Assembly (NCBI RefSeq): GCF_009856825.1
Contig: NZ_WVTD01000018.1
Span: forward strand, 1 to 64,000
Direction of reading: 5' to 3'
Origin: Novosphingobium silvae
GTDB lineage: Bacteria; Pseudomonadota; Alphaproteobacteria; Sphingomonadales; Sphingomonadaceae
Length of the DNA stretch: 64,000 nt
Shown: positions 49,300-57,926 of the stretch, piece by piece
Numbering within the stretch: the first letter of the stretch is position 1
How the letters are laid out: every line of letters begins with the position of its first letter
Translations under genes and position numbers: made by a program
The notes under the pieces: generated by a model
Told to the model about the DNA's origin: nothing
Database searches by the model: none
The model's input: the letters and a program-made list of their open reading frames with translations, nothing else

Positions 49300-52062
49300 T
49301 CAGGTCTCCAGTCGTTCACCGAAGGCCGCCATCCAGGCGGACGCGACTTGCGCCCGCGCGGCGGCGAGGCCTTCCTCGAGGTCTTGCCAGTCCCCATAGC
49401 CACATGCGCGCACGAGCGCCATGCAGGCCGAAGCTGCCGGTATCCGGGCATCCGGGGCAAGCAGCCGCCCCGCCACCAGCAGGCGCGTGAGGGTGTCGTG
49501 CGCATCGACCAGCGCCGCAGGCACCAGCGCGAGATCCGCAAGGGCGCGCACGGCCTCGCCAAGGTCGGGGTGAAGCCCCGGCCCGCCCTCGCGCAGCTGC
49601 ACGAAGTGCACGATGAACTCCAGATCGACGAGCCCGCCGCGCAGCAGCTTGACGTCGAGCGGGCCCTTGGCGGGTTTGTGCGTGGCCATCCGCTCGCGCA
49701 TTTCCAGCACGTCTGCGCGCAGCCTTGCCGGGTCGCGCGGCAAGGTGAGCACCTCGTGCACGATCTCGCCAAGCCGTGTCCGTCCCGGCGGCGAGCCGTA
49801 AAGCGGTCGAGCGCGGCACAGCGCCATGTGCTCCCAGGCCCAGGCCTGCTGGCGCTGGTAGGTCTCGAAGCTTTCCAGGCTGGCGGCGGGCGGCCCCTGT
49901 TCGCCGGAGGGGCGAAGGCGGGTATCCACCTCGAACAGCGCGCCCTCCGCCGTCGCGACCGACAGGGCCGAGATCGCCCGCTGCGAAAGGCGGTTGTAGT
50001 AATGCGTCGCGCCCAACGGACGGCGGCCGTCCGATTCCGCCCGGAAATCGCCGCTGAACAGGTAAATGAGGTCGAGGTCCGAGGCGTGGGTGAGCACTCC
50101 GCCGCCCATCCGGCCAAGGCCGAGCACGAGCAGTTCGCTGCCCGCAACGCTGCCGTGGGTGGCGCGAAATTCCTCCACGGCGGCGCTGGTGAGGACGACG
50201 AGCGCCGCCTCGGCGATGCGGGCGAGGCCGCGGCCGATCTCCAGCGGGTCGTTCGCCGCCTCGATCAGCTGGACGCCAAGCTTGAAGCGCAGTTCGCCCA
50301 CCTTGCGCCGCACGGCATCGAGCTTGCGCTCGTAGTCGTCGCCGCGTTCGAAGCGGGAAAGTTCGGCGACGAGATCGGCCACGGGGCCCGGCAGGTCGAA
50401 CGCGGACGCATCGATCAGCGGGTCAAGCAGGTCGGCGCGCCGGGCGAGCGCGTCGGCGAGAGGAGGGGCAAGGCCGAGGATCCGGGCGAGAAGGTCGATG
50501 AGCGCCGGTCGCGCCTCCAGCAGGTTGAACAGGTTGATCGCGCTCGGCAGGTTCCCCAGCAGCTCTTCCCAGCGCGCCATGAGGCGGTCCGGATCGGGAG
50601 CGGCGGCAAAGGCGGCGAGAAGGTCGGGGCGGATGGCCTCGAACGCGCGCCGTGCCGCGTCGGAGCGCAGCGCCCGCACTTTCCCGCCCAGCCATCCCTG
50701 CATCCGCTCGGAAAGTGCGGCGGGATCGGCAAATCCGAGCGCCTCCAGCTCGTCGGCAAGCGAGGTCTGGTCGGGCATGGCGACCGGCACGCCAGAGCGT
50801 TCGGCATTGTCCATGATGAGCGCGTCGTAGCGCTCTCCCACTGCCTCGGTGATCGCGGAAAGCTCGTCCAGCAGCGCCTTTGCGCTCCCCATGCCGTCGA
50901 GCAGGGCGACTGCCTCGATCGCTTCGTGCGTTTTGGGCAGGCTATGCGTCTGCTGGTCCTGAATCATCTGCAGACGGTGTTCGACCGTGCGCAGGCGATC
51001 GTAGCTTTCGCCCAGCAGCCGAGCTTCCTGTGCGGGGACGAGGCCCGCCTCGGCCAGCGCGTCCAGCGTCTCGCGAGTGCCGCGAGGGCGCAGCGCCGGG
51101 TGGCGACCGCCGTGGATCAACTGGTGGGTCTGCGCGTAGAACTCGATCTCGCGGATGCCGCCGCGCCCCTTCTTGAGGTCGAAGCCGGGGCCGACCACCG
51201 GCGAGCCGCGAGTGCTGGCGCGGATCTGCGCGGTGAGCCGGCCGATCTCGGCGATCGCCCCAAAGTCGAGGCTGCGGCGCCACACGAAGGGGCGGATCGC
51301 CGCCAGGAAGGCCTCGCCGCCCGCGATGTCGCCGGCGCAGGCACGGGCGCGAATAAAGGCCGCCCGCTCCCAGGTGAGGGCGGAGGATTCGTAGTGAGTG
51401 AGCGCCGCGCCTACAGGGATGGCGAGCGGGCTGACTTCGGATGCCGGCCGCAGCCGCAGGTCGACGCGGAAGACGTAGCCTTCGTGGTCCACGCGCGAGA
51501 GCGTCTCCACCAGGGTGCGCGCCACCCGCTGCGCGGCCTCGCCGGGCTCGTCCCGCTCTCGCCTCGGGAGGACGGCCGGATCGAACAGCAATATGGGATC
51601 GATGTCGGAACTGTAGTTCAGCTCCCCGGCCCCGTGCTTGCCGAGCGCGAGCGCGATGAAGCCGGTCGAGGCGGCAGCGGGATCGAAGTCGGGTACACGG
51701 CGGCGGATGCCCTCGACGATCGCGGCATCGAGCGCGCGGTCGGCGAAAGCGGAAAGGGCGCCGGTCACCTCCAGCAGCGGAAAGGCTCCGGCCAGATCGC
51801 CGATCGCGAGCGTGAGGGCGAGCGCGTGCTTCTCGCGCCGCAGGGCAGAGCCGGTGTCCGGCGCGCCTTCGCCCGCGCCTCGCGCCAAGGCCAGCGCTCC
51901 GGCGCCGTCGCCCTCGGCAAGACGCGCGGCGAGCGCGGGCTGCCGCTCCAGCATTCCGGCAAGGTAAGGAGCGTGGGCGCGGGCGCGGGCGATGGCATCG
52001 CTCCAGTCGGCGCCCGCAGGCCGGGCGAGGCTCGGGTCGGTGGGGGTCCAGTCGGCACTCAT
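49300..52062 (-). CDS. glnE: bifunctional glutamine synthetase adenylyltransferase/adenylyl-removing enzyme
   Basis: 920 residues from ATG 52062 (AGGAAC upstream), close to the usual length. Two nucleotidyltransferase domains: the N-terminal one with GKHGAGELNYSSDIDPILLF and the C-terminal one with GLGRMGGGVLTHASDLDLIYLF, each with the Asp-x-Asp pair. DLKKGRGGIREIEFYAQ and VKLLRGGLVDLEFIVHF precede the regulatory segments. It modifies glutamine synthetase in response to nitrogen through PII. Nothing unusual is seen. Confidence 0.95.
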   Translation of the reverse strand: MSADWTPTDPSLARPAGADWSDAIARARAHAPYLAGMLERQPALAARLAEGDGAGALALARGAGEGAPDTGSALRREKHALALTLAIGDLAGAFPLLEVTGALSAFADRALDAAIVEGIRRRVPDFDPAAASTGFIALALGKHGAGELNYSSDIDPILLFDPAVLPRRERDEPGEAAQRVARTLVETLSRVDHEGYVFRVDLRLRPASEVSPLAIPVGAALTHYESSALTWERAAFIRARACAGDIAGGEAFLAAIRPFVWRRSLDFGAIAEIGRLTAQIRASTRGSPVVGPGFDLKKGRGGIREIEFYAQTHQLIHGGRHPALRPRGTRETLDALAEAGLVPAQEARLLGESYDRLRTVEHRLQMIQDQQTHSLPKTHEAIEAVALLDGMGSAKALLDELSAITEAVGERYDALIMDNAERSGVPVAMPDQTSLADELEALGFADPAALSERMQGWLGGKVRALRSDAARRAFEAIRPDLLAAFAAAPDPDRLMARWEELLGNLPSAINLFNLLEARPALIDLLARILGLAPPLADALARRADLLDPLIDASAFDLPGPVADLVAELSRFERGDDYERKLDAVRRKVGELRFKLGVQLIEAANDPLEIGRGLARIAEAALVVLTSAAVEEFRATHGSVAGSELLVLGLGRMGGGVLTHASDLDLIYLFSGDFRAESDGRRPLGATHYYNRLSQRAISALSVATAEGALFEVDTRLRPSGEQGPPAASLESFETYQRQQAWAWEHMALCRARPLYGSPPGRTRLGEIVHEVLTLPRDPARLRADVLEMRERMATHKPAKGPLDVKLLRGGLVDLEFIVHFVQLREGGPGLHPDLGEAVRALADLALVPAALVDAHDTLTRLLVAGRLLAPDARIPAASACMALVRACGYGDWQDLEEGLAAARAQVASAWMAAFGERLET

Positions 52063-52239
52063 GCCCTTGTTCCTGCCGCTGCGCCCCTGCATGGGCAAGG
52101 GCCGTGTTCCAGTCTGGTGGAATAAACCGCGCTTTCCGCCGAGAAGGCGCAGGGCGTGGCGGACATGCGCCGGTCTTGCCCCGCGCGGCCTGCTCTGGCA
52201 CCTGTGCCCCTTGCGTTCCCGTGTGAGGTGCTCCGTTTT

Positions 52240-53970
52240 ATGAAACTCGTCCCGTTGCTTGCCGCCACCACGGCGCTGGCCCTGTGCGCTGCCGCGACCT
52301 GCACCGCCGCCGCCACCGCGCAGGAGCCCTCCCTGCCCAAGGGAACCGCGCTGCCGCCGCCGGTCAATGCGGGCGCACAGCCGGACGTGCCTGTGCCGCT
52401 CATGCAGGCGGTGACCAAGCGCCTGGCCTCCGACGAGTTCGAGGGACGCGCTCCCAGCACGGCAATCGAACCCAAGGTGCTCGACTATATCGTGTCGCAG
52501 TTCAAGGCTGCGGGCCTGCAGCCGGGCAACAATGGCCAGTGGCTGCAGGCGGTGCCCACGGTGGAGATCACCGGCGGCAACTATACCCCGCTCATTGTCT
52601 CGGGCGGGGCTGCCAGGCTCTCGTTCAAGCCGGGCGAGGACTATGTCGCGGCCAGCTACCGCGTCACTCCCGGCACGCAGGTGAAGGACAGCGAACTGGT
52701 CTTCGTCGGCTACGGCATCAACGCGCCCGAACTGGGCTGGAACGACTATGCCGGGATCGACATGAAGGGGAAGACTGCGGTCATCCTCGTCAACGATCCC
52801 GATTACGCGAGCGAGACCGAGGACGGCCTCTTCAAGGGCCGCCGCATGACCTACTACGGCCGCTGGACCTACAAGTTCGAGGAAGCCGCCCGGCAGGGCG
52901 CCACGGCGGCGCTGATCGTGCACGACACGTTCCCTGCCGCCTATGGCTGGAAGGTCGTCAATTCCAGCTGGACGGGCGCGCAGTACTATGTGCAGACCCC
53001 CAATGACGGCATGGATCAGACGCAGGCCAACGGCTGGATCCAGAAGCCGGTCGCGCAAGCGATCCTCAAGGCGGCGGGCAAGGACCTCGCCGGGCTGACC
53101 GCCGCGGCCCAGAAGAAGGGCTTCCGGCCGGTGCCGCTGGGCCTCAACGTCAACCTCGGCTTCGAAAACGCGGTGCGCCGCTCGACTTCGAACAACGTGG
53201 TGGGCGTGCTGCCCGGCAAGACCCGGCCCGACGAGGTCGTGCTCTATTCCGCGCACTGGGACCACCTTGGCCGCTGCACTCCCGATGCGACCGGCGACGA
53301 CATCTGCAACGGCGCTGTCGACAATGCCGACGGCGTCGCGGCGCTGACCGGCATCGCGAAGATGAACGCCGAGGCAGGCCCTGCCGCGCGCACCCAGGTC
53401 TTCGTGGCGTTGACGCTCGAGGAATCGGGCCTGCTCGGCTCGGAATACTACGCCGCGAACCCGGTCTACCCGCTCGACCACACCGTAGGCGGCGTGAACA
53501 TGGACGCGCTGCTGCCTTCGGGCCGGGCCAAGTCCTACACCCAGACGGGCGGCGATAAGTCGGAACTTGGAGACCTCTATCGCAAGGCGCTGACCGAGCG
53601 CGGCCTCACCGACGTGCCCGAGGATCATCCCGAGCGCGGCGGATATTACCGATCCGACCACTTCAGCCTCGCCAAGCGCGGCGTGCCGATGTTCAACGTG
53701 GAGCGCAGCGGCGATCTGGTCGCGGGCGGCACGGCGGCGGGCGAGAAGGCGGCGCAGGACTATACCGACAACCGCTACCACGCCCCTGCCGACGAATATT
53801 CGGACGCCTGGGACTGGAGCGGCATCGCGCAGGACGTGGAGCTGCTCTACGACCTTGGCCGCACTCTGGCGGACGGCACCATGTGGCCGAACTGGCGACA
53901 GGGCGACGAATTCCGCGCCATCCGCGACAAGGCCTGCGCTGCCGCAACCAAGGGATGCAACGCCAAGTGA
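52240..53970 (+). CDS. M28 family aminopeptidase, exported
   Basis: 576 residues from ATG 52240. A signal peptide (about 1-28) is followed by an N-terminal part, a PA-domain insertion (ELVFVGYGINAPE onwards) and the M28 catalytic domain. YSAHWDHLG, AVDNADGVAAL, LTLEESGLLGSEYY and the late YRSDHFSLAKRGVP provide the two-zinc ligands and catalytic Glu. It should remove N-terminal residues from peptides in the periplasm. Overlaps the agmatine deiminase start by 16 nt. Confidence 0.92.
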   Translation: MKLVPLLAATTALALCAAATCTAAATAQEPSLPKGTALPPPVNAGAQPDVPVPLMQAVTKRLASDEFEGRAPSTAIEPKVLDYIVSQFKAAGLQPGNNGQWLQAVPTVEITGGNYTPLIVSGGAARLSFKPGEDYVAASYRVTPGTQVKDSELVFVGYGINAPELGWNDYAGIDMKGKTAVILVNDPDYASETEDGLFKGRRMTYYGRWTYKFEEAARQGATAALIVHDTFPAAYGWKVVNSSWTGAQYYVQTPNDGMDQTQANGWIQKPVAQAILKAAGKDLAGLTAAAQKKGFRPVPLGLNVNLGFENAVRRSTSNNVVGVLPGKTRPDEVVLYSAHWDHLGRCTPDATGDDICNGAVDNADGVAALTGIAKMNAEAGPAARTQVFVALTLEESGLLGSEYYAANPVYPLDHTVGGVNMDALLPSGRAKSYTQTGGDKSELGDLYRKALTERGLTDVPEDHPERGGYYRSDHFSLAKRGVPMFNVERSGDLVAGGTAAGEKAAQDYTDNRYHAPADEYSDAWDWSGIAQDVELLYDLGRTLADGTMWPNWRQGDEFRAIRDKACAAATKGCNAK

Positions 53971-54953
53971 CTTTCACGCTTCCGCCCGAATGGGCTTTGC
54001 AGGACTGGATCTGGATAGGCTTCCCGCACGATCCGGTGGAGTGGCCGGGCTTCCTCGAACGCGCGCAGGAGCAGATGGCGGCCTTCGCCAGCGCTGTTGC
54101 CGAAAGCGGGCAGGAAGTGCGACTTGTCGTACGCGACGAGATGAACCGCGCGCGGGCGAGCGAGCTGGTCTCCGGCAAGGTGAAGCTGGAGACGCGCCGC
54201 TATGGCGACGTGTGGCTGCGCGACACCGGGCCGCTGGTGGTCATGGACCAGCACCGTCAACGCAAGGCCATGCGCTTCGGCTTCAACGGCTGGGGCGGCA
54301 AGTACCTCATGGAAGGCGACCAGGAGATCGGCGAGGAACTGGCGCGCGACGCCGGCCTCGACGTGGAACTGGCTGACTGGATCCTCGAAGGCGGCGCGCT
54401 GGACGGGGACGGCACCGGGCTTGTCGCCACCACCGAGCAGTGCCTTCTCAACCCGAACCGCAACCCGCACCTTTCGCGCGACGATCTGGAAATGCGCCTC
54501 AAGCGCGATCTTGGTTATGATCGGGTGCTGTGGCTGGGCGATGGACTCGTCAACGACCACACCGACGGCCACGTCGACAACCTTGCCCGCTTCGTGGCGC
54601 CCAACGTGCTGGCGCTTCCCCGGGCGACCGGGAACGACGATCCGAACGCCGCGATCTATGCCGACGCCCGGGCGCGGGCGGAAGCGGCAGGCGTGAAGGT
54701 CGCCGAGGTACCTTCTCCGGGCCGGGTCGAAAGCGACGGCGGGCGAATCGAGCCGGCCAGCTACATGAACTTCGCCGTGACATCGAAGTTGGTGGTGGTG
54801 CCTGTCTATGGCACGGCGCACGACGAGGAAGGCGTGGCCGCGATCGCCGCGCTGTTCCCGGATCGCGATACCGTTGGCGTCATGGCCGATGCGGTCCTGG
54901 CGGGCGGAGGGTCGTTCCACTGCTCCAGCCAGCAGATGCCCACCGCAGAATGA
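53955..54953 (+). CDS. aguA: agmatine deiminase
   Basis: 332 residues from ATG 53955; GTG 53967, which overlaps the upstream stop, is an alternative. WLRDTGPLVV, DWILEGGALDGDG, NDHTDGHVDN and GGGSFHCSSQQ carry the Asp, Glu, His and catalytic Cys of the guanidine-modifying family. It hydrolyses agmatine to N-carbamoylputrescine, an entry to putrescine. The partner N-carbamoylputrescine amidase is not in the window. Coupled to the M28 peptidase gene. Confidence 0.93.
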   Translation: MQRQVTFTLPPEWALQDWIWIGFPHDPVEWPGFLERAQEQMAAFASAVAESGQEVRLVVRDEMNRARASELVSGKVKLETRRYGDVWLRDTGPLVVMDQHRQRKAMRFGFNGWGGKYLMEGDQEIGEELARDAGLDVELADWILEGGALDGDGTGLVATTEQCLLNPNRNPHLSRDDLEMRLKRDLGYDRVLWLGDGLVNDHTDGHVDNLARFVAPNVLALPRATGNDDPNAAIYADARARAEAAGVKVAEVPSPGRVESDGGRIEPASYMNFAVTSKLVVVPVYGTAHDEEGVAAIAALFPDRDTVGVMADAVLAGGGSFHCSSQQMPTAE

Positions 54954-55003
54954 GGCGCTTTCCGGAGGAACGCTCTTAACGCTTTGGAAACGGGCGAGAG
55001 CGC

Positions 55004-55141
55004 ATGATCGCGACCATGGCTCGCATTGTCGCTCTCGCACAGGCTTCCTCCGCTTTCCGGGCGAGCAAGGTGCTGCGCCCTCTGGTAGTGAGCGGCTGCG
55101 CCCTCGCGCTGATCCTGGCACGCGACGCGCTGCCCCTCTGA
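55004..55141 (+). CDS. possible small membrane peptide
   Basis: A 45-residue frame opening 50 nt after agmatine deiminase and closing just before a terminator. It holds one hydrophobic stretch (LVVSGCALALILARDAL). Only a weak GAGAG lies upstream of the ATG; ATG 55016 is also possible. No family recognised. It may be chance. Confidence 0.3.
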   Translation: MIATMARIVALAQASSAFRASKVLRPLVVSGCALALILARDALPL

Positions 55142-55156
55142 TCGCCTGATCCCATT

Positions 55157-55194
55157 CGCCGCCCGTTGCCGTCAGGGGCGGGGCGCGGTTTTTT
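55157..55194 (+). terminator. Rho-independent terminator after aguA
   Basis: A GC-rich arm CGCCGCCC (55157-55164) pairs with the G-rich arm at 55175-55188 with one bulge, and six T residues follow (55189-55194). It should end the M28-aguA transcript. Confidence 0.65.
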
Positions 55195-55358
55195 GCCCGT
55201 TTATCAATGAACCGTGATGCAGGCTGGCTGCATCCTGTCTCCCTTGTTGCACTGCACACCGATCTGCCGCATCGCAGCAAAGATTCGTCGCAATCCGCTG
55301 ATGCAATCGAAATCTGGTCGAACCAATTTAGGCCGAACCTGATTTCTGGAGAACGAAC

Positions 55359-55613
55359 ATGCGCAATATGACCGAGGCCGAGCGCACCCGCCTCCGCGAA
55401 TCGCTGGTGGGCAACCTGCTGCTGCTGCTTTTCGGCTGCGGGGTCCTGACGTTCCTCGTCGCGGTTGACAGGCTCGACTGGTTTTCGATCCGTCCCGCCA
55501 CTGGAACCTCCATCGCCATGGCCCGTTCGACCGAGAAGCCGGCGCACAGCTTCCAGGACCGAAGCACGAAGCTGGCTCAGCAGCCCCAACCGGAGTCCGC
55601 GCTTCCCCGATGA
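55359..55613 (+). CDS. small membrane hypothetical protein
   Basis: 84 residues; GGAG lies 7 nt before ATG 55359. A polar N-terminus (NMTEAERTRLRESL), one hydrophobic helix (LLLLLFGCGVLTFLVAV) and a polar, probably disordered tail. The stop overlaps the bestrophin start by 4 nt, so the two are translated together and it may be a helper of that channel. No family recognised. Confidence 0.65.
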   Translation: MRNMTEAERTRLRESLVGNLLLLLFGCGVLTFLVAVDRLDWFSIRPATGTSIAMARSTEKPAHSFQDRSTKLAQQPQPESALPR

Positions 55614-56497
55614 TCGTCAGCAAGGTACCAAGTCCCTCCCGCGTCGTCCGGGCCATCTGGAAGCCGCTCACCGTCCTGTTCGTCTGGGACGTGATCGTCA
55701 CGATAACCTACTACGTGCTGCCCTTCTCGGCGCCGGAACTGCCGGTGACGCTGTTCGGCACCGTGCTTGGCCTGTTCCTGGGATTCCGCAGCAACTCCGC
55801 CTACCAGCGCTGGTGGGAAGGGCGGGGCCTGTGGGGGCTCATGATCAACGCCAGCCGCAACATCGCGCGTGCGGCCCGCAACTTCATGCCCGATCCCGAG
55901 GCGACCGAGCTCAAGCGCCAGATCGTCTACCGCCAGATCGCCTACGTGAACGCGCTGCGCTGCCAGCTGCGGCGTCTGCCGCAGGACGAGGAAGTGCTGC
56001 GCCTCCTTCCCAAGCACGAGAAGGACCTGGCGCTCCAGCGCGTGAACGTCGCCAACGGCATTCTCGACGGTACCGGCAGGCGCATCGACGAGGCACGGCG
56101 CAATGGCTGGATCGACACCATCCAGCAGGCGCAGATGGAGGCCGTGCTGGTCGACATCGCGAACTCGCAAGGCGGGATGGAGCGGCTGAAGAACACGCCG
56201 CTTCCCTTCCAGTACCGCTTCCTGCCGATGCTCTTCACGCATCTGTTCTGCGTGCTGCTGCCCATCGGCCTGGTCGAGACGCTGCAGTTCGCCACCCCGC
56301 TGGGCTCCACGATCGCGGGTCTCATGTTCCTGGCGGTGCTCACCATCGGCGACGATCTGGTGGACCCCTTCGCCAACGACATCCACGACCTGCCGCTCAA
56401 CGCCATGTGCCGCACGATCGAGATCGACCTGCTGCAGGCGATCGGCGAGAAAGCGCCGGAGGCCTTGGGGCCGGACAAGCACGGGATCCTGTGGTAA
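55610..56497 (+). CDS. bestrophin family protein
   Basis: 295 residues. LFGTVLGLFLGFRSNSAYQRWWEGRGLW is the bestrophin signature; FQYRFLPMLFTHLFCVLLPIGLVE, then DPFANDIHDLPLNAM complete the family pattern. Four membrane helices form a pentameric anion (in vertebrates) or cation (in Klebsiella) channel. Direction and ion are not readable from sequence. ATGA overlap with the small membrane protein upstream. Confidence 0.9.
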   Translation: MIVSKVPSPSRVVRAIWKPLTVLFVWDVIVTITYYVLPFSAPELPVTLFGTVLGLFLGFRSNSAYQRWWEGRGLWGLMINASRNIARAARNFMPDPEATELKRQIVYRQIAYVNALRCQLRRLPQDEEVLRLLPKHEKDLALQRVNVANGILDGTGRRIDEARRNGWIDTIQQAQMEAVLVDIANSQGGMERLKNTPLPFQYRFLPMLFTHLFCVLLPIGLVETLQFATPLGSTIAGLMFLAVLTIGDDLVDPFANDIHDLPLNAMCRTIEIDLLQAIGEKAPEALGPDKHGILW

Positions 56498-56552
56498 GCA
56501 GGGAATGTGTGGTAAGCGGCCGGGCCGACGCCCACTTTGCGGAGCATAACCC

Positions 56553-56777
56553 ATGCGCCTTTCTAAAGACCGCCAGACCGCCAGCGCCGCCATTCGCGTG
56601 GGCAAGTCCTTCAGCATGGAAGCCCGCGCGGACATCAGTCCGGTGGGCCTGCTCGCCATCGGCGCGATGGTGGGGGTCATTCTGCTCGGCAGCGCGGTGA
56701 TCGTCGCCACGGCGCGCCGCAAGCAGAAGCCCACGCCATCGACCGCGATCGAGGCCGATCCCGCAGCCCGGATCTGA
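56553..56777 (+). CDS. small single-pass membrane protein
   Basis: 74 residues; GGAG lies 8 nt before the ATG. A polar N-terminus of 30 residues, a membrane helix (GLLAIGAMVGVILLGSAVIVATA) and a basic short tail (RRKQK). It follows the bestrophin gene by 55 nt and may be in its transcript. A short hairpin (CTGCGC-TTG-GCGCAG) without T-tract follows before the convergent gene. Confidence 0.6.
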   Translation: MRLSKDRQTASAAIRVGKSFSMEARADISPVGLLAIGAMVGVILLGSAVIVATARRKQKPTPSTAIEADPAARI

Positions 56778-56814
56778 TCCGGTCGGCTGCGCTTGGCGCA
56801 GGGCCGAAGCGGCG

Positions 56815-57492
56815 TTACTCGCGTGCGGAGGCGAACCAGATCACGTGCTTGGGCCCCTTGCCGTTGCTGCGGGCGGCAACCTTGCGCTCGTCCACCGCGA
56901 AGCCGGCGTTCTCGAGCCGTCGCGTGAACGCCGGGTCGGGCCCGGCCGACCATACCGCAAGCACGCCGTCAGTCGTCAGTGCGCGCTTCGCGGCCCGCAG
57001 GCCCGCCTTGGAATAGATGACGTTGTTGTCCTCGCGCACGAGCCCGTCAGGCCCGTTGTCGACATCGAGGAGGATGGCGTCGTAATCGCCAAGGCCCGAG
57101 CCGATCACCGTGGCGACATCGCCCATCAGCAGCGTGACGCGCGGATCTTCCAGGCAATCTTGGGTCATGTGCGCCATGGGGCCGCGCGCCCACTCGATGA
57201 TCTCGGGCACGAGTTCGACCACGGTCACCCGGGCATCGGCAGGCAGCACCTTGAGCGCGGCGCGCAGGGTAAAGCCCATGCCGTAGCCGCCGATCAGCAT
57301 GTGCGGGCGCTTGCTCGATCCCTTGATGCGGTCCCACGCCATCGTCGCCAAGGCTTCCTCCGACCCCCACTTGCGGCTGCTCATCAGCTCGTTGTGGCCA
57401 AGGACGATCATGAAGTCCTGGTCGTGGCGGAACAGCTCCAGCTTCTCGCCGTCCGGGATCCAGGCGGTGTCCAGGAGTTCGCGCTGGATCAT
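56815..57492 (-). CDS. spermidine synthase-like methyltransferase-fold protein
   Basis: 225 residues from ATG 57492, which overlaps the GNAT stop by 4 nt. Features of the SpeE fold: MLIGGYGMGFTLRAALKVLP, VTVVELVPEIIEWARGPM and YDAILLDVDNGPDGL. The N-terminal tetramerisation domain of true SpeE is short (GEKLELFRHDQDFMIVL). Related proteins bind (decarboxylated) SAM; a polyamine role fits the nearby agmatine deiminase, but the substrate is unproven. Confidence 0.8.
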   Translation of the reverse strand: MIQRELLDTAWIPDGEKLELFRHDQDFMIVLGHNELMSSRKWGSEEALATMAWDRIKGSSKRPHMLIGGYGMGFTLRAALKVLPADARVTVVELVPEIIEWARGPMAHMTQDCLEDPRVTLLMGDVATVIGSGLGDYDAILLDVDNGPDGLVREDNNVIYSKAGLRAAKRALTTDGVLAVWSAGPDPAFTRRLENAGFAVDERKVAARSNGKGPKHVIWFASARE

Positions 57493-57926
57493 GATGGTTT
57501 TCCGTGTTGCAGATGGATAATGGGATAGGGCCGCCCGTCGCCGTCGCAGGCAGAGCGGCCGATGCGGGTAAAACCGCGCGCTTCGTAGAATGGCAGGGCA
57601 TTGTCGGCCTGCTCGTTCGCATCGACACGGCAAGCAGGCTCGATCGACAGCGCATGCGCGAGGAGGGCGGAGCCAAAGCCCTGTCCATGGGACGAGGGAT
57701 CGACGAAGAGCGCCTCGATCGTGCCGTCCGCGTAGATCATGAAGCCCTGCGCCCCGCCGTTCGCATCCTCGGCGATCCAGAGGGGGGCACGGGGCAGCAT
57801 GGCCTCGACGCTCGCGGCTATCTCGTCCCGGTCGGTGTCGGACAGGAACCCGTGGGTGGCCTCCACCGCTGCGCGCCAGATCGCGAAGGCGCGCGGCGCG
57901 TCGGCAGGGCCACCCGGGCGGATCAC
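57489..57926 (-). CDS. GNAT family N-acetyltransferase
   Basis: 145 residues from a GTG that overlaps the thrS stop. IEALFVDPSSHGQGFGSALLAHAL is the acetyl-CoA binding motif A (the Q/R-x-x-G/A pattern as HGQGFG), and NALPFYEARGFTRIG is motif B. It acetylates an unknown amine substrate. The overlaps link thrS, this gene and the SpeE-like gene in one transcript. Confidence 0.88.
   Translation of the reverse strand: MIRPGGPADAPRAFAIWRAAVEATHGFLSDTDRDEIAASVEAMLPRAPLWIAEDANGGAQGFMIYADGTIEALFVDPSSHGQGFGSALLAHALSIEPACRVDANEQADNALPFYEARGFTRIGRSACDGDGRPYPIIHLQHGKPS

Noticed and set aside
48817..52125. Open frame of about 1100 codons on the plus strand opposite glnE, and a 1493-codon extension of glnE through the M28 peptidase region
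   Set aside because: Both are side effects of high GC in the opposite frame; glnE and the M28 gene have clear family motifs and their own starts.
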